Assembly (NCBI RefSeq): GCF_016811915.1
Contig: NZ_CP069127.1
Location: forward strand, 870,001-934,000
DNA: 64,000 nucleotides
Direction of reading: 5' to 3'
From: Brevibacillus choshinensis
GTDB taxonomy: Bacteria; Bacillota; Bacilli; Brevibacillales; Brevibacillaceae
The notes beneath the pieces are model-generated. The model searched no databases. It had not been told where the DNA came from and saw only the letters and a list, made by a program, of their open reading frames with translations. Positions 18,817-28,109 of this stretch are shown here, piece by piece (positions within the stretch are counted from its first letter, which is position 1; every line of letters starts with the position of its first letter). Both the position numbers and the translations under genes were made by a program.

Positions 18817-19117
18817 AGGAAGAGTAGGAGCAGTGAGCAGCGACCAGAGAGCCGTCCCCCGTGCTGAAAGGATGGCCGCCAGCCTGCTATCGAAAATCAC
18901 CTTGGAGCGGTGTCCTGGAAAAAAAGGGAGGGTTACCTGCTACCTTTTAAGTAGAGGACAACGGATTCGTCCACGTTACCGGACGAAAGTTCCTCGTTGA
19001 ACTTCTAGAGTCTGTTTTTCGTGAGGAAAGCAGAACAGCTGAGTGGTACCGCGATGCTCTCGCCTCAGCCAGCCGTGCGTGAATAACGCTGCTGGCAGGG
19101 CGGGAGCTTTTTGTTTG
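18817..19117 (+). promoter_or_regulatory. Isoleucine T-box leader
   Basis: Stem I carries the AGAGAG element and, on its 3' side, GAAAATCACC, giving specifier codon ATC (18896-18898) for isoleucine. The T-box core GAGTGGTACCGCG is at 19041-19053; its TGGT matches an acceptor end with discriminator A, as in tRNA-Ile. The competing terminator pairs GCTCTCGCC with GGGCGGGAGC and ends in T's near 19117. Uncharged tRNA-Ile should therefore switch on ilvA. Confidence 0.93.
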
Positions 19118-19175
19118 CCAGAAACCCAAAACCGGATAAATACAAATCGTAACAGAAGAGAGGAGCTTCACCTAT

Positions 19176-20432
19176 ATGCAGACAGTCACGACAGTCCGAG
19201 TAGAAGATATCGTAGTTGCCAATCATGCGTTGAAAGACGTGGTAGAAAAAACACCTCTGCAAAAGAACAAGGTGCTTTCCGAACGCTACGGCTGCAATGT
19301 GTATTTGAAAAGGGAAGATCTGCAGGTCGTGAGGTCGTTCAAAATTCGCGGCGCTTACCATTTTATCCGCAGCTTGTCGGCACAGGAGCGAGAGAGAGGC
19401 GTCGTCTGCGCAAGCGCGGGCAACCATGCGCAGGGAGTCGCGTTTTCCTGCCAGCAGCTGCAAATTCAAGGAACGATCTTCATGCCTACGACGACCCCTC
19501 GGCAAAAGGTGTCGCAGGTCAAGCTCTTCGGAGGCTCGTACGTGGAGGTCGTGCTGGTCGGTGATACCTTCGACGATTCCTTTGCCGAAGCCATGAAGTA
19601 TTGCCTGCAGGAGGAGCGCACCTTTGTCCATCCTTTTGACGATCCGCTAGTCGTAGCGGGTCAAGGGACGGTCGGTCTGGAGATTTTGAATGACATGGAA
19701 GAGCCGGTCGATTTCGTTTTCGCGAGCATCGGAGGCGGAGGTTTGGTGGCAGGTGTCGGAAGCTACGTAAAAGGAGTGTGTCCCTCTACGCGTGTCATCG
19801 GTGTGGAGCCAGCAGGGGCGCCGTCGATGAAAGCGGCATTGGAACAGGGCGATGTGGTGACGCTGGACGAGATCGACAAGTTCGTGGATGGAGCAGCGGT
19901 GAAACAGGTTGGCAAGCTGACGCTGAGCATTTGCAAGGATGTGCTGGATGACATCGTGCTCGTGCCAGAGGGCAAGGTGTGCACGACCATCCTGGAGTTG
20001 TATAACAGCAGCGCTATCGTGGTGGAGCCGGCAGGTGCGCTCTCGATCGCCGCTCTCGATCTGTATCGTGATCAGATTGCAGGCAAAAACGTCGTTTGCG
20101 TGGTCAGCGGGGGAAACAACGATATCGACCGGATGCAGGAGATCAAGGAGCGCTCGCTGTTGCATGAAGGACTGAAACACTACTTCGTCATCAACTTCCC
20201 GCAGCGTGCAGGGGCATTGCGCGAGTTCATGGAAAAGGTGCTGGGGCCGCATGACGACATCACCCGCTTTGAATACACGAAAAAGAACAACAAGGAAAAC
20301 GGTCCAGCCCTCGTCGGCATTGAGCTGAAGTGTCAGGACGATTACGGTCCGCTCGTGACGCGTATGAGGCAGCACGGCATCCGCTGCGTGGAAATCACCA
20401 ACGATCCGTACCTGTTCAATCTGTTGATCTGA
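19176..20432 (+). CDS. ilvA: Threonine dehydratase (deaminase), biosynthetic
   Basis: PLP enzyme that converts threonine to 2-oxobutyrate, the first step of isoleucine synthesis. The PLP lysine is in VRSFKIRGAYHF (about residue 58), the glycine-rich phosphate loop in FASIGGGGLVAG, and CASAGNHAQGVA is typical. A C-terminal ACT-like regulatory domain begins near residue 340 (FVINFPQRAGALREFMEKVLG), giving 418 residues, close to B. subtilis IlvA. The T-box leader upstream fits isoleucine supply control; ACT-domain feedback by isoleucine is expected from the family. Confidence 0.95.
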   Translation: MQTVTTVRVEDIVVANHALKDVVEKTPLQKNKVLSERYGCNVYLKREDLQVVRSFKIRGAYHFIRSLSAQERERGVVCASAGNHAQGVAFSCQQLQIQGTIFMPTTTPRQKVSQVKLFGGSYVEVVLVGDTFDDSFAEAMKYCLQEERTFVHPFDDPLVVAGQGTVGLEILNDMEEPVDFVFASIGGGGLVAGVGSYVKGVCPSTRVIGVEPAGAPSMKAALEQGDVVTLDEIDKFVDGAAVKQVGKLTLSICKDVLDDIVLVPEGKVCTTILELYNSSAIVVEPAGALSIAALDLYRDQIAGKNVVCVVSGGNNDIDRMQEIKERSLLHEGLKHYFVINFPQRAGALREFMEKVLGPHDDITRFEYTKKNNKENGPALVGIELKCQDDYGPLVTRMRQHGIRCVEITNDPYLFNLLI

Positions 20433-20615
20433 GTCGATTGTGTTAGAACAGATTAAGAAAATGCAAAAATGTATGAATACAGCGAAAATAAGAGCAAGCG
20501 GGAGGAATCAGGAGCGAGGAAAAGATAATGCGGCGTAATGTATTATAACAAACTTTTATAAAACAGCCACTGTTGTAATACAATACAGATAATAACACAA
20601 CAGGGGGTTTTATCG

Positions 20616-20777
20616 ATGACGCCGATCACCACTTTCTTTCGCAACCTGGAAGCAAAATGCTGTGCTGCTTGCGGCGAGACCATCCATGAGCAGGCAGAAT
20701 CGTATGCAACCGAATGCTCCTCTTGCCAGGAGAAAATGAGCTACGATGCTTACAAGTACTACCACCAAAAGAAATAA
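20616..20777 (+). CDS. YhfH-like small zinc-ribbon protein
   Basis: A 53-residue gene: start MTPITTFFRNLEAK, then CCAACGETIHEQ and a second pair CSSCQEK, ending DAYKYYHQKK. The order FFRNL - CxxCG - CxxC resembles the YhfH family of Bacillales. The two cysteine pairs probably bind one zinc. The ribosome binding site is AGGGGG. Its role is unknown. Synonymous-looking codon use and the conserved pattern support it being real. Confidence 0.7.
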   Translation: MTPITTFFRNLEAKCCAACGETIHEQAESYATECSSCQEKMSYDAYKYYHQKK

Positions 20778-20792
20778 TGACGAGAGCCGATA

Positions 20793-20848
20793 GATGAGGT
20801 GTACCAGATGGCGTTGGGCCAGCGGGTGCACCTCTTTTGTTTTTCTCG
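20793..20848 (+). terminator. Terminator after the YhfH-like gene
   Basis: GAGGTGTACC pairs with GGGTGCACCTC over an 18-base loop, followed by TTTTGTTTTT. Confidence 0.75.
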
Positions 20849-20927
20849 GACGGAGACAGCGGGAAGGAATAGATGGAAATTTCCAGAAAGAGTATAGGCA
20901 TATCAAGCGGATCGGAGGAGGAGGCAT

Positions 20928-21926
20928 TTGATCATCGTTCCATTTACCAACGATCTAATCGAAGATGCTGCAAAGCTCTTGGCATTACGCCATCAAAAAG
21001 ATCGATTGGCTATGCCTGTGCTGCCAACTCGCTTTGAAAGCGAAAGGGATGCGGCACAAGCCATTCACGCGGAATGGGAAAAGGCGGGAGCACAAGGAGT
21101 CGCTGCGATGGAAAAAGGCTCCCTCATCGGGTATTTGTTTGGGACACGAGGAGAAAATCCAGCACGCGGAAGGCATGTCTGGATGAGGATGGCTGGGCAT
21201 AGCATCGCCGAAGGGCAACCGGTTGATTTGTACAGAGACCTATATGCAGCGGCCGCGCAGCTCTGGGTGGATGAGGGGTACTTTGCCCATTATTCACTCC
21301 TTCCCGCACATGACGCAGCGCTGGCGAATGAGTGGTTCCGCCTTGGCTTTGGACATGAGCAAGTCCACGGCTGTCTGTCCCTTGATGCATTCGAGGAAGG
21401 ACCGGCACGGGAATGGCAGGTGCTAGGTGCACAGCTTCGGCTGGCAACCCCAAAGGACCGCCAAGCGCTCTCTGACGTCTCGCAGTGGATTCGGACCTAT
21501 CAGGCACAGTCACCGATTTTTGGCGTGGCTCTGCCAGAGGATGCTCAAACGATTCGGGACGGGTATGCGCGCCTGGGTGAGGATCCTGACGTGGATGTAT
21601 GGATCGTTGAAAAAGAAAGACGGATCCTGTCCTTTCAAGCCTATTTCCCAGCGGAGGAGGAGCCTGCAGCCATGCTGGTGCCATCAAATGGGGTGGAGCT
21701 CGGCGTTGCGGCAACGCAGCCGGAGTTTCGCGGGCTTGGCATCAATCACGCTCTCACACAGCACGGCCTAGCGCAGGCAAAGGCAAAAGGCAAACAGTAC
21801 GTTTTGACTGATTGGAGAATGACCAATCTGCAGTCTTCTCGTTATTGGCCGCGGCAAGGTTTTTTGCCAATCGCATACCGCTTGTCCCGATACATTGATC
21901 CGAGAATCGCTTGGGCGAGAGGATAA
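20928..21926 (+). CDS. GNAT family N-acetyltransferase
   Basis: A 332-residue protein starting with TTG after GGAGGAGGC. The C-terminal half has a complete acetyl-CoA-binding motif A (LGVAATQPEFRGLGINHALTQHGLAQAKAKG) and a late YVLTDWRMTNLQSSRYWPRQGF segment; the N-terminal half resembles a second, degenerate GNAT unit with EKGSLIGYLFGT. The substrate is unknown. The ankyrin gene follows 37 bases downstream and may be cotranscribed. Confidence 0.83.
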   Translation: MIIVPFTNDLIEDAAKLLALRHQKDRLAMPVLPTRFESERDAAQAIHAEWEKAGAQGVAAMEKGSLIGYLFGTRGENPARGRHVWMRMAGHSIAEGQPVDLYRDLYAAAAQLWVDEGYFAHYSLLPAHDAALANEWFRLGFGHEQVHGCLSLDAFEEGPAREWQVLGAQLRLATPKDRQALSDVSQWIRTYQAQSPIFGVALPEDAQTIRDGYARLGEDPDVDVWIVEKERRILSFQAYFPAEEEPAAMLVPSNGVELGVAATQPEFRGLGINHALTQHGLAQAKAKGKQYVLTDWRMTNLQSSRYWPRQGFLPIAYRLSRYIDPRIAWARG

Positions 21927-21963
21927 CGATCAAAAGCAAAGATTCCTGATGGAGGTAGCAACA

Positions 21964-22473
21964 ATGATCAAGGAACTGTTTCGAGCTGCTCAGACAGGGG
22001 ACAGTCAGAGAGTAAAGGAATTGCTGGAAGAGGATGCTTCTTATGCGAATGCCGAAAACGAGGAAGGACTGACCGTGCTGGGATACGCTGCGCATTTTGG
22101 ACATGCGGATGTCGTCGCACTCCTCTTGGACAACGGGGCAGACCTGCAAGCCCTGTCGCATTCAAAAGTCTCCTATATCCCGTCGAACACGGCCCTGCAT
22201 GCAGCCATCGCAGGGGAAGGGAGTATGGAAGTGATCCGGCATTTGCTTGAGCGAGGTGCCCAGACCGATATTTGTGACAGCAATGGCCACACCTGCCTGC
22301 ATACCGCTGCTTTTCATGACGATCGCGTGGAGGTGATTCGCATGCTGATTGCGTATGGGGCACAGGTGAATGAACGAGCTAAAAACGAGGGGCAGCTCAC
22401 CCCGCTGAAGCTCGCGCTGGAAAAGGGAAATGCAAATGTCGCCGAGCTGCTGCGTCAACATGGCGCCGTCTAA
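21964..22473 (+). CDS. Ankyrin repeat protein
   Basis: A 169-residue cytoplasmic protein of about five ankyrin repeats: an N-terminal cap (IKELFRAAQTGDSQRVKELLEED), then repeats with GLTVLGYAAHFGHADVVALLLDNGAD, NTALHAAIAGEGSMEVIRHLLERGA, GHTCLHTAAFHDDRVEVIRMLIAYGA and TPLKLALEKGNANVAELLRQHGA. It is likely a protein-binding scaffold. The ATG at 21964 has TGGAGGTAGC upstream; the open frame extends to 21895 without support. It follows the acetyltransferase. Confidence 0.88.
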   Translation: MIKELFRAAQTGDSQRVKELLEEDASYANAENEEGLTVLGYAAHFGHADVVALLLDNGADLQALSHSKVSYIPSNTALHAAIAGEGSMEVIRHLLERGAQTDICDSNGHTCLHTAAFHDDRVEVIRMLIAYGAQVNERAKNEGQLTPLKLALEKGNANVAELLRQHGAV

Positions 22474-22493
22474 CTTGTTGCAAAAGGGGACAG

Positions 22494-22530
22494 AAAAAAG
22501 CCGCTGAGGATGAACTGCAGCGGCTTTTGC
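22494..22530. terminator. Bidirectional terminator
   Basis: AAAAGCCGCTG and CAGCGGCTTTT with a short loop, between convergent genes. Confidence 0.88.
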
Positions 22531-22538
22531 TTTCCTCC

Positions 22539-22850
22539 CTAGCGACGACTGGAGGAGCCCGAAATGGTCTGGGCTTGTTTTTTGACATAGTCGATCAGAC
22601 CGAGCTGAAAACCCTCCTGGGTAAGCAGGCGATTGGCCTCATAAGTACCCGAGTAATAGGCAAGGACATGTGGATCGTTTTCCAGTATGTGCCGGCAAGC
22701 ATCATCTTTGGAAAGCTCCTGGTACCAGTCAGCCTGTTTGATCTGAGCGACCAGGTCGTCATAAGCAGGCTCCGGCTTTTTCCATGGGTTCAGCCTGTGA
22801 AGGATTTCTCCAAAGATCGCAACTACAATCAAGATGCCGATAAGAAACAT
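22539..22850 (-). CDS. Small membrane-anchored hypothetical protein
   Basis: A 103-residue protein with one N-terminal membrane helix (FLIGILIVVAIFGEILHRL) and a soluble tail (KKPEPAYDDLVAQIKQADWYQELSKDD...). Not recognised. The ATG at 22850 has GAGG eight bases upstream; an in-frame GTG at 22859 is the alternative start. The tail has a regular helical pattern and ends in GSSSRR. It is monocistronic between a bidirectional terminator and a divergent gene. Confidence 0.65.
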   Translation of the reverse strand: MFLIGILIVVAIFGEILHRLNPWKKPEPAYDDLVAQIKQADWYQELSKDDACRHILENDPHVLAYYSGTYEANRLLTQEGFQLGLIDYVKKQAQTISGSSSRR

Positions 22851-22987
22851 GGCTGTCACCTCAACGTTTGGTTCTCCCCCATGTTACCATTACGTAGGTA
22901 AGTTGTGCTATGGGGAAGTCTGTGAGCTTGCAAAAGGGAGGAAAAGCGGGCATTCTAGTGAGGGATATGAGGAAAAGGAGAGAGAGC

Positions 22988-23548
22988 ATGTTTCATCCTC
23001 TGGTATTTGATAACATTCGAGTCGTTCTGGAGGGGGCTGTGTATGATCGTGACTTTGACGGAGCGATCACGATTACGGGCCGATCCGATGTCATGGATAT
23101 GGCGACCTTCCACCGCCAGTTTCAAATCGAATTCAAGCTGGCCACAGCCAATGAAAATAAACCGTTCGTACTCGCTCAAATGCAGCTTCGGACCACGCTT
23201 GCGGACATCGCCGCCGAGCAGCTGGAGCAGCCATTGACCGACCAGATCGGCTGTACCATTTGCATTCATTTTCATTTGCCGATGAATGTGAGAAAAGAGA
23301 TCCCGGAAGAAGCGAGAGCAATCACAGCCCTGCTGGATGACATCTGGGGGCAGCGGCCGTACATCACGCATACGCTAAAGGCTCGTCTGGAGGAAAAAAG
23401 GTACGAGTGGCCGCCGCAGCGAGTAGACAACCAGATTACGCTTGATTTCTATCGGAAAATCGACGAAGGAAACATTGATGACCTGCGAGATTTGATTGAC
23501 CACACGATCCAGTCGCTGCTTCAGCTGCAAGCGTACGTGGAGCGATAA
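22988..23548 (+). CDS. Conserved hypothetical protein
   Basis: A 186-residue soluble protein that I do not recognise. It opens with FHPLVFDNIRVVLEGAVYDRDFDG, a beta-rich part (ITITGRSDVMDMATFHRQFQIEFKL), then CTICIHFHLPMNVRKEIPEEARAI, and ends in a helical tail (DLRDLIDHTIQSLLQLQAYVER). The ATG 22988 follows AAGGAGAGAGAGC. No signal, membrane segment or catalytic motif is obvious. It lies just upstream of the biotin-regulated bioY but is separated by its promoter. Confidence 0.75.
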   Translation: MFHPLVFDNIRVVLEGAVYDRDFDGAITITGRSDVMDMATFHRQFQIEFKLATANENKPFVLAQMQLRTTLADIAAEQLEQPLTDQIGCTICIHFHLPMNVRKEIPEEARAITALLDDIWGQRPYITHTLKARLEEKRYEWPPQRVDNQITLDFYRKIDEGNIDDLRDLIDHTIQSLLQLQAYVER

Positions 23549-23569
23549 GCTCAAATTATCGATCAAGCA

Positions 23570-23631
23570 TTTACATTTGCCTCCATGCGTATTATTATTT
23601 TGTTAACCTTATTATCATTTTAGTTAACAAA
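23570..23631 (+). promoter_or_regulatory. bioY promoter with BirA operator
   Basis: TTTACA (23570-23575), 18 bases, TATTAT (23594-23599). It is immediately followed by TTGTTAAC - 15 bases - GTTAACAA (23601-23631), the dyad recognised by biotin-bound BirA in Bacillus-type bio genes. Placement over the transcription start predicts repression when biotin is plentiful. Confidence 0.88.
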
Positions 23632-23646
23632 CGGAGGCTGCTTGTC

Positions 23647-24213
23647 ATGCGAAACGAAAGATTGAGATGGTTGGTTTTATCTGCTATCTTTGCTGCCATT
23701 ATGGCTGTGTTATCCCAATTGACCATTCCGCTGCCGCTGATCCCGATTACCGGGCAGACGCTGGCGGTAGGTCTGACCGCGACGATCCTTGGAAGCCGCT
23801 ACGGCACCTTGGCGATGGTGATCTATACCTTGCTTGGCGCAATCGGATTGCCCGTTTTCACGGAGGCGAGCGGTGGTTTGCAAATCCTGTTTGGAAAAAC
23901 CGGAGGCTACATTTTCGGGTTTATCCTGACGGTTTACGTGACAGGCTTGATTCTGGAAAAAACTCGATTTACCTTGGTCAACGCGATTATTGCCAATGTG
24001 GTCGGAATGGTTGTCACACTTGTTTGCGGTTCGATTCAGTTGAAATACGTTCTGGACATTCCTTGGGACAAAGCCATTGCTTTCGGGGCGACTCCCTTCA
24101 TCGCGGTAGGAGTCATCAAGGCGGTATTGGCTTCCCTGATCGGAATCAAGGTGCGGGAGCGTTTGATCTCTTCTCGCCTGCTCCACGTAGAAACGCCGTC
24201 TCTTCGATCATAA
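23647..24213 (+). CDS. bioY: Biotin transporter BioY (ECF S-component)
   Basis: A 188-residue hydrophobic protein with six predicted membrane segments. It shows the BioY pattern LTIPLPLIPITGQTLAVGL and TEASGGLQILFGKTGGYIFGF. BioY binds biotin and works with the shared ECF energising module (EcfAA'T), which is not in this window. ATG 23647 is close to GGAGG. A BirA operator overlaps the promoter, and a terminator follows, so it is a single-gene biotin regulon member. Confidence 0.95.
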   Translation: MRNERLRWLVLSAIFAAIMAVLSQLTIPLPLIPITGQTLAVGLTATILGSRYGTLAMVIYTLLGAIGLPVFTEASGGLQILFGKTGGYIFGFILTVYVTGLILEKTRFTLVNAIIANVVGMVVTLVCGSIQLKYVLDIPWDKAIAFGATPFIAVGVIKAVLASLIGIKVRERLISSRLLHVETPSLRS

Positions 24214-24231
24214 TCCCAAAGCATGTCCTGT

Positions 24232-24259
24232 GCCACCCTGCCCATGGGTGGCTTTTTTC
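24232..24259 (+). terminator. Terminator after bioY
   Basis: GCCACCC and GGGTGGC around a 7-base loop, followed by TTTTTT. Confidence 0.88.
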
Positions 24260-24319
24260 GCATAAACTCCTTTTTGTGCCGGATACTATCAGCATGGACC
24301 GAAGCACAAGGAGGAAGAA

Positions 24320-25660
24320 ATGAACGAGACCATTACTGGCCCAAAAGGCCTTCCGATTACAGGAAACCTGCTGGCTTTCCGCCGGAATCCGCTTGAATTT
24401 ATTCAGAGCTCAGCCAAGACGCACGGCGATGTCGCGTTACTTCGGTTTGGCCCCAAACGAAACGTTTATTTGCTAACCAATCCGGATCAGATCAAGGAGG
24501 TTCTCGTCACCAAGCAAGGGCATTTTCGCAAAGGGAAAGGCCTTCAGGTCGCCAGAGCAGTGGTCGGGGATGGGATTCTGACCAGCGAAGGGAAGAAGCA
24601 TCTGCGTCAGCGCAGATTGATGCAGCCAGCTTTTCACAGGGAGCGTATCGCTACATACGGGAATGTCATGGTCCAGCAGGGCGTCGAGCTCATGCAGGAG
24701 TGGAAGGATGGAGAAGTGCGCGACATCCATCACGACATGATGAAGGTCACTTTGGCCATCATCACGGCAACGATGTTTGGGAAAAGCGTAAAGGAAGGCG
24801 CTGACGAGATCGGCCATGCGATCGACATCGGTCTCAAATATGTCGCGAACAAAGCCTCCTCGTTTATCGACATCCCGCTATCGGTGCCGACACGAAGCAA
24901 CAGGCAGTTTCTCGAATCCAATGAGACGCTGGATAAAACCATTTACTCGCTGATCGAAGAAAGGCGCAGCAGCGGCGAGACGGGGGCCGACCTGTTGGGA
25001 ATGCTCCTCGCTGCAAGAGATGAGGACGATGGACAAGGAATGACGGATGAGCAGGTGCGCGACGAAGTAATGACGATCTTTGTGGCCGGTCATGAGACGA
25101 CGGCCAATACGATGTCATGGATTTTCTACCTGCTGGCCACCCATCCAGAAGTGGAGAAAAAGCTTCATGACGAGCTGGCTACCGTACTGGGAGGCAAGCT
25201 TCCTACGGTGGAGGACCTCCCTCAGCTGACGTACACCAGCCTCATTGTCCAGGAAACCTTGCGACTGTATCCGGCTGCGTGGACAATCAATCGCGAAGTG
25301 GTAGAGGAAGTGGAGATCGGGGGACGTATGTATCAGCCGGGCGAGACATTGATGATGAGCCAATACGTGATGCATCGCGACGAGCGTTTTTATGAAAATC
25401 CGAACGAGTTCATACCGGAGAGGTTTGCAGGAGATTTATTGAAGCAAATACCGGCGTATGCCTACTTTCCGTTTGGCGGGGGACCCCGTGTCTGCATCGG
25501 CAACAACTTCGCGCTGATGGAGGCGGCATTGCTGCTTGCGACGATCGCGCAGCGCTATCGGATGCGTCTCGCGCAGGCCAATCAGGTCGTAGAACCGGAG
25601 CCCTTGGTTACCTTGCGTCCGAAAAATGGGCTGCCAATGCGTCTGGAGAAGCGGGGGTAA
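24320..25660 (+). CDS. Cytochrome P450
   Basis: A 446-residue P450 with all landmarks: the I-helix oxygen motif AGHETTAN (about residue 255), the ExxR in QETLRLYP, FIPERF, and the heme-thiolate loop FPFGGGPRVCIGNNFAL with the ligand Cys near 393. The N-terminus GPKGLPITGN resembles soluble bacterial P450s of the fatty-acid/eukaryote-like group. No ferredoxin or reductase gene lies nearby, so redox partners must be encoded elsewhere. ATG 24320 follows AAGGAGGAA. Confidence 0.93.
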   Translation: MNETITGPKGLPITGNLLAFRRNPLEFIQSSAKTHGDVALLRFGPKRNVYLLTNPDQIKEVLVTKQGHFRKGKGLQVARAVVGDGILTSEGKKHLRQRRLMQPAFHRERIATYGNVMVQQGVELMQEWKDGEVRDIHHDMMKVTLAIITATMFGKSVKEGADEIGHAIDIGLKYVANKASSFIDIPLSVPTRSNRQFLESNETLDKTIYSLIEERRSSGETGADLLGMLLAARDEDDGQGMTDEQVRDEVMTIFVAGHETTANTMSWIFYLLATHPEVEKKLHDELATVLGGKLPTVEDLPQLTYTSLIVQETLRLYPAAWTINREVVEEVEIGGRMYQPGETLMMSQYVMHRDERFYENPNEFIPERFAGDLLKQIPAYAYFPFGGGPRVCIGNNFALMEAALLLATIAQRYRMRLAQANQVVEPEPLVTLRPKNGLPMRLEKRG

Positions 25661-25824
25661 GGCCATTTGGGCAAAAAAAAGAGGCATCTTTTCACGAACG
25701 GATGTGCCGCATTGTGTCAGATACCGAACTGGGGGTTATTTATCACTGAAAGCAACATGCTTACGAGTTACACTATATCAAACAAAAATAAAGAATATGT
25801 TAACTGCTTATAAATCTAAATAAA

Positions 25825-27207
25825 CTACGCGTGATAGAAGGGGATGGTGAAGGAGAAACTGCTTCCTATCCCCAATTCACTGTTCACAATCATTTCGCCG
25901 CCATGGCGTTTGACAATGCTCTGGCAGATGGTGAGGCCGAGACCTGTTCCACCGCTGTTGCGATTGCGGGATTTTTCCGCCCGGTAGAATTTGGTGAAAA
26001 CCTTTGGCAGGTCCTCGGGTGAAATGCCTTCCCCTTTGTCGATCACGGAGAAGAGGACGTGTCCTTCCCGTTGGTCGCACGTAATCAGAATGGAGCCGTT
26101 TGGCTTGTTGTAGTATATGGCGTTGTTGATCAAATTTTCCATGACCCGGCGCAGACGTGTCTCATCGGCATCGATGTGCAGCTCATTGGATACACGCAAT
26201 TTCCACTGTAGCGACAGTCCTGCCTCCTGGATGCGGACCAAGTAATCCTCGATGATCCCCTTCATGAAATTCTTCACGTGGATCCGGCTGATGTTGAGCC
26301 GTACCTCAATGCTTTGCTGCGTGTAATCCTGCAGCTCGTCGAGAAGATGCTCCAGGTCGGATGTCTTCAGCTCGATTTTGTTCATCTGCTTTTGAATGCG
26401 ATTGATATCCGTCACACGCCCGGAACCGATGTAGGAAGCATACCCTTTGATGGTCGTGAGGGGTGTCCGGAAATCGTGGGCGATGGCTGCGATCAGCTCG
26501 GACTGGCGCTCCTCGGAAAAGCGCAGCTCGTCCACCATGTCCCCAAAATAGCGGAAGAGCTGACCGAATTCGTCGTGCGAGCGATAGCTGAAGGAGAGGA
26601 GCCGCTTGCCTCCCCGAATTTCCTGGGTGACACGGGACAGCTCGCTGACAGGCCGCAGGATCCAGCGAACAAACAGGGCGAGCAAAACGAGCCCGACGAG
26701 CAGGATGCTGCCGTAAATGTACCACAGCATCATCGAGACGCCTTTGGTCGCCATGATGTCGTAGTCATCCGTATAGAAGTAGATGATCGTCTCTCCTTTG
26801 CGAGGAGGCTCCTGCTGAAAGTGATATTCCGCGACGACCTTCAGATCGCTGCGTTTCGATGAGCGTTGGTTCTGCGGTAAGGACGGGGGCACTTTCAGTT
26901 CGAATGCCTTTGAATCCTTGGAGAAGATGGTGTTGCCATATGCATCTTTGACAACCATCCGGTACATGATGTCCTCCGGCAGCTGCTTTTCCAGCTCCGC
27001 TCGTTCAGTCGGGTCCTTGAAATTGCTGGTTCGGAGCAGCTGATTGAGCCGCACCTTCTCTGCCGCTTCCTTTTCGTACTGGTATTGGGTGTGCCGATCT
27101 GTTTTCAGTTGTTCGACGATGATGTCCTGGAAGACAAACTTGAACAAGAGAATATTCAGCGCGAGCAAGCCGATGAAGGAGAGAAACAGTTTGTTGCGCA
27201 GACTCAT
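25825..27207 (-). CDS. Sensor histidine kinase
   Basis: A 460-residue membrane kinase: membrane helix 1 near 8-26, an extracellular region of about 130 residues, membrane helix 2 near 160-184, a HAMP linker, a HisKA domain with the phospho-acceptor His244 (AIAHDFRTPLT), and a HATPase domain with N-box ENLINNAIYYN, G1 DKGEGIS and G2 GGTGLGL. It pairs with the response regulator directly upstream; the regulator stop and this start share the sequence TAAATG. The signal is unknown. Confidence 0.92.
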   Translation of the reverse strand: MSLRNKLFLSFIGLLALNILLFKFVFQDIIVEQLKTDRHTQYQYEKEAAEKVRLNQLLRTSNFKDPTERAELEKQLPEDIMYRMVVKDAYGNTIFSKDSKAFELKVPPSLPQNQRSSKRSDLKVVAEYHFQQEPPRKGETIIYFYTDDYDIMATKGVSMMLWYIYGSILLVGLVLLALFVRWILRPVSELSRVTQEIRGGKRLLSFSYRSHDEFGQLFRYFGDMVDELRFSEERQSELIAAIAHDFRTPLTTIKGYASYIGSGRVTDINRIQKQMNKIELKTSDLEHLLDELQDYTQQSIEVRLNISRIHVKNFMKGIIEDYLVRIQEAGLSLQWKLRVSNELHIDADETRLRRVMENLINNAIYYNKPNGSILITCDQREGHVLFSVIDKGEGISPEDLPKVFTKFYRAEKSRNRNSGGTGLGLTICQSIVKRHGGEMIVNSELGIGSSFSFTIPFYHA

Positions 27208-27930
27208 TTACAGCTTCTCCCCGATGAATACGTAGCCTGTCCCCCATTGTGTTTTGATGAACTGGCGGTTCATCTCTAGCTTTTCACGCAAGTTTTTGAT
27301 GTGCACGGTCACCGTATTGAGGGAGCCGTAGCCATATCCCCAGACGCGGTCGTAGATTTGCTCGCGAGTAAAGACAATGCCGGCATTTTCAGCAAGGAAA
27401 GTAAGCAATTGAAACTCCTTGGTCGACAGCTCGATCTTTTCGTTGCTGACATAGACGGAATACGTCTCTTTATGAATCTCCAGGTCCTTGAACTTCAGGA
27501 CCGTAATCGGCGAATTGGACGATTCCTTCTCAGGCATCTCCTCGGTGTGCTTGCGGATGCGTTCATAGCGGCGCAGGTGTGCACGGATTCGAGCCAATAG
27601 CTCTTCGGTATCAAATGGCTTGGTGATGTAGTCGTCTGCCCCGATCTCAAACCCGACGACCTTGTCCACCGCTTTCCCTTTGGCGCTCAGAAACAGAATC
27701 GGCAAATCCCATTCCCGCCGGATCTGCGAGCACAGCTCATAGCCGCTCATGTTTGGCATCATGATATCCAGCAAAATGAGATTCGGCTTTCTTTCGCCAT
27801 GCTTCAACAGCTCAAGCGCGTCCTCGCCGCTCTCGGCTTTAGACACCTCAAAGCCTTCGTTTTCCAAGATATCTTCAAGAAGCTCAATAATCTCGATGTT
27901 GTCATCGACAATTAATACGTGATCTTTCAC
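27208..27930 (-). CDS. OmpR-family response regulator
   Basis: A 240-residue regulator with a receiver domain (acidic pocket VDD at 9-10, phospho-acceptor Asp55 in LILLDIMMPNMSG, Thr/Lys in ITKPF) and a winged-helix DNA-binding domain with ELSTKEFQLLTFLAENAG and the recognition region NTVTVHIKNLREKLE. First gene of the two-component operon, ahead of the kinase. ATG 27930 has a GGGG-type site upstream. Targets are not identifiable; the adjacent NlpC/P60 gene on the same strand lies upstream with its own terminator. Confidence 0.93.
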   Translation of the reverse strand: MKDHVLIVDDNIEIIELLEDILENEGFEVSKAESGEDALELLKHGERKPNLILLDIMMPNMSGYELCSQIRREWDLPILFLSAKGKAVDKVVGFEIGADDYITKPFDTEELLARIRAHLRRYERIRKHTEEMPEKESSNSPITVLKFKDLEIHKETYSVYVSNEKIELSTKEFQLLTFLAENAGIVFTREQIYDRVWGYGYGSLNTVTVHIKNLREKLEMNRQFIKTQWGTGYVFIGEKL

Positions 27931-28109
27931 CGGAACTACCCCCAGTTACTTCTATTAATAAAGTTCATTAATAAGCATTCAAAATAATTTTAATTACTAT
28001 CGTCTATCATACCATGGTTCTAATGGATATGGGCAAGTAAACCATTCCATGATCATCAACAAACGCTTATCACAGTCACATCCTGACACCTGGTCCTAAA
28101 TTTCGTCAG

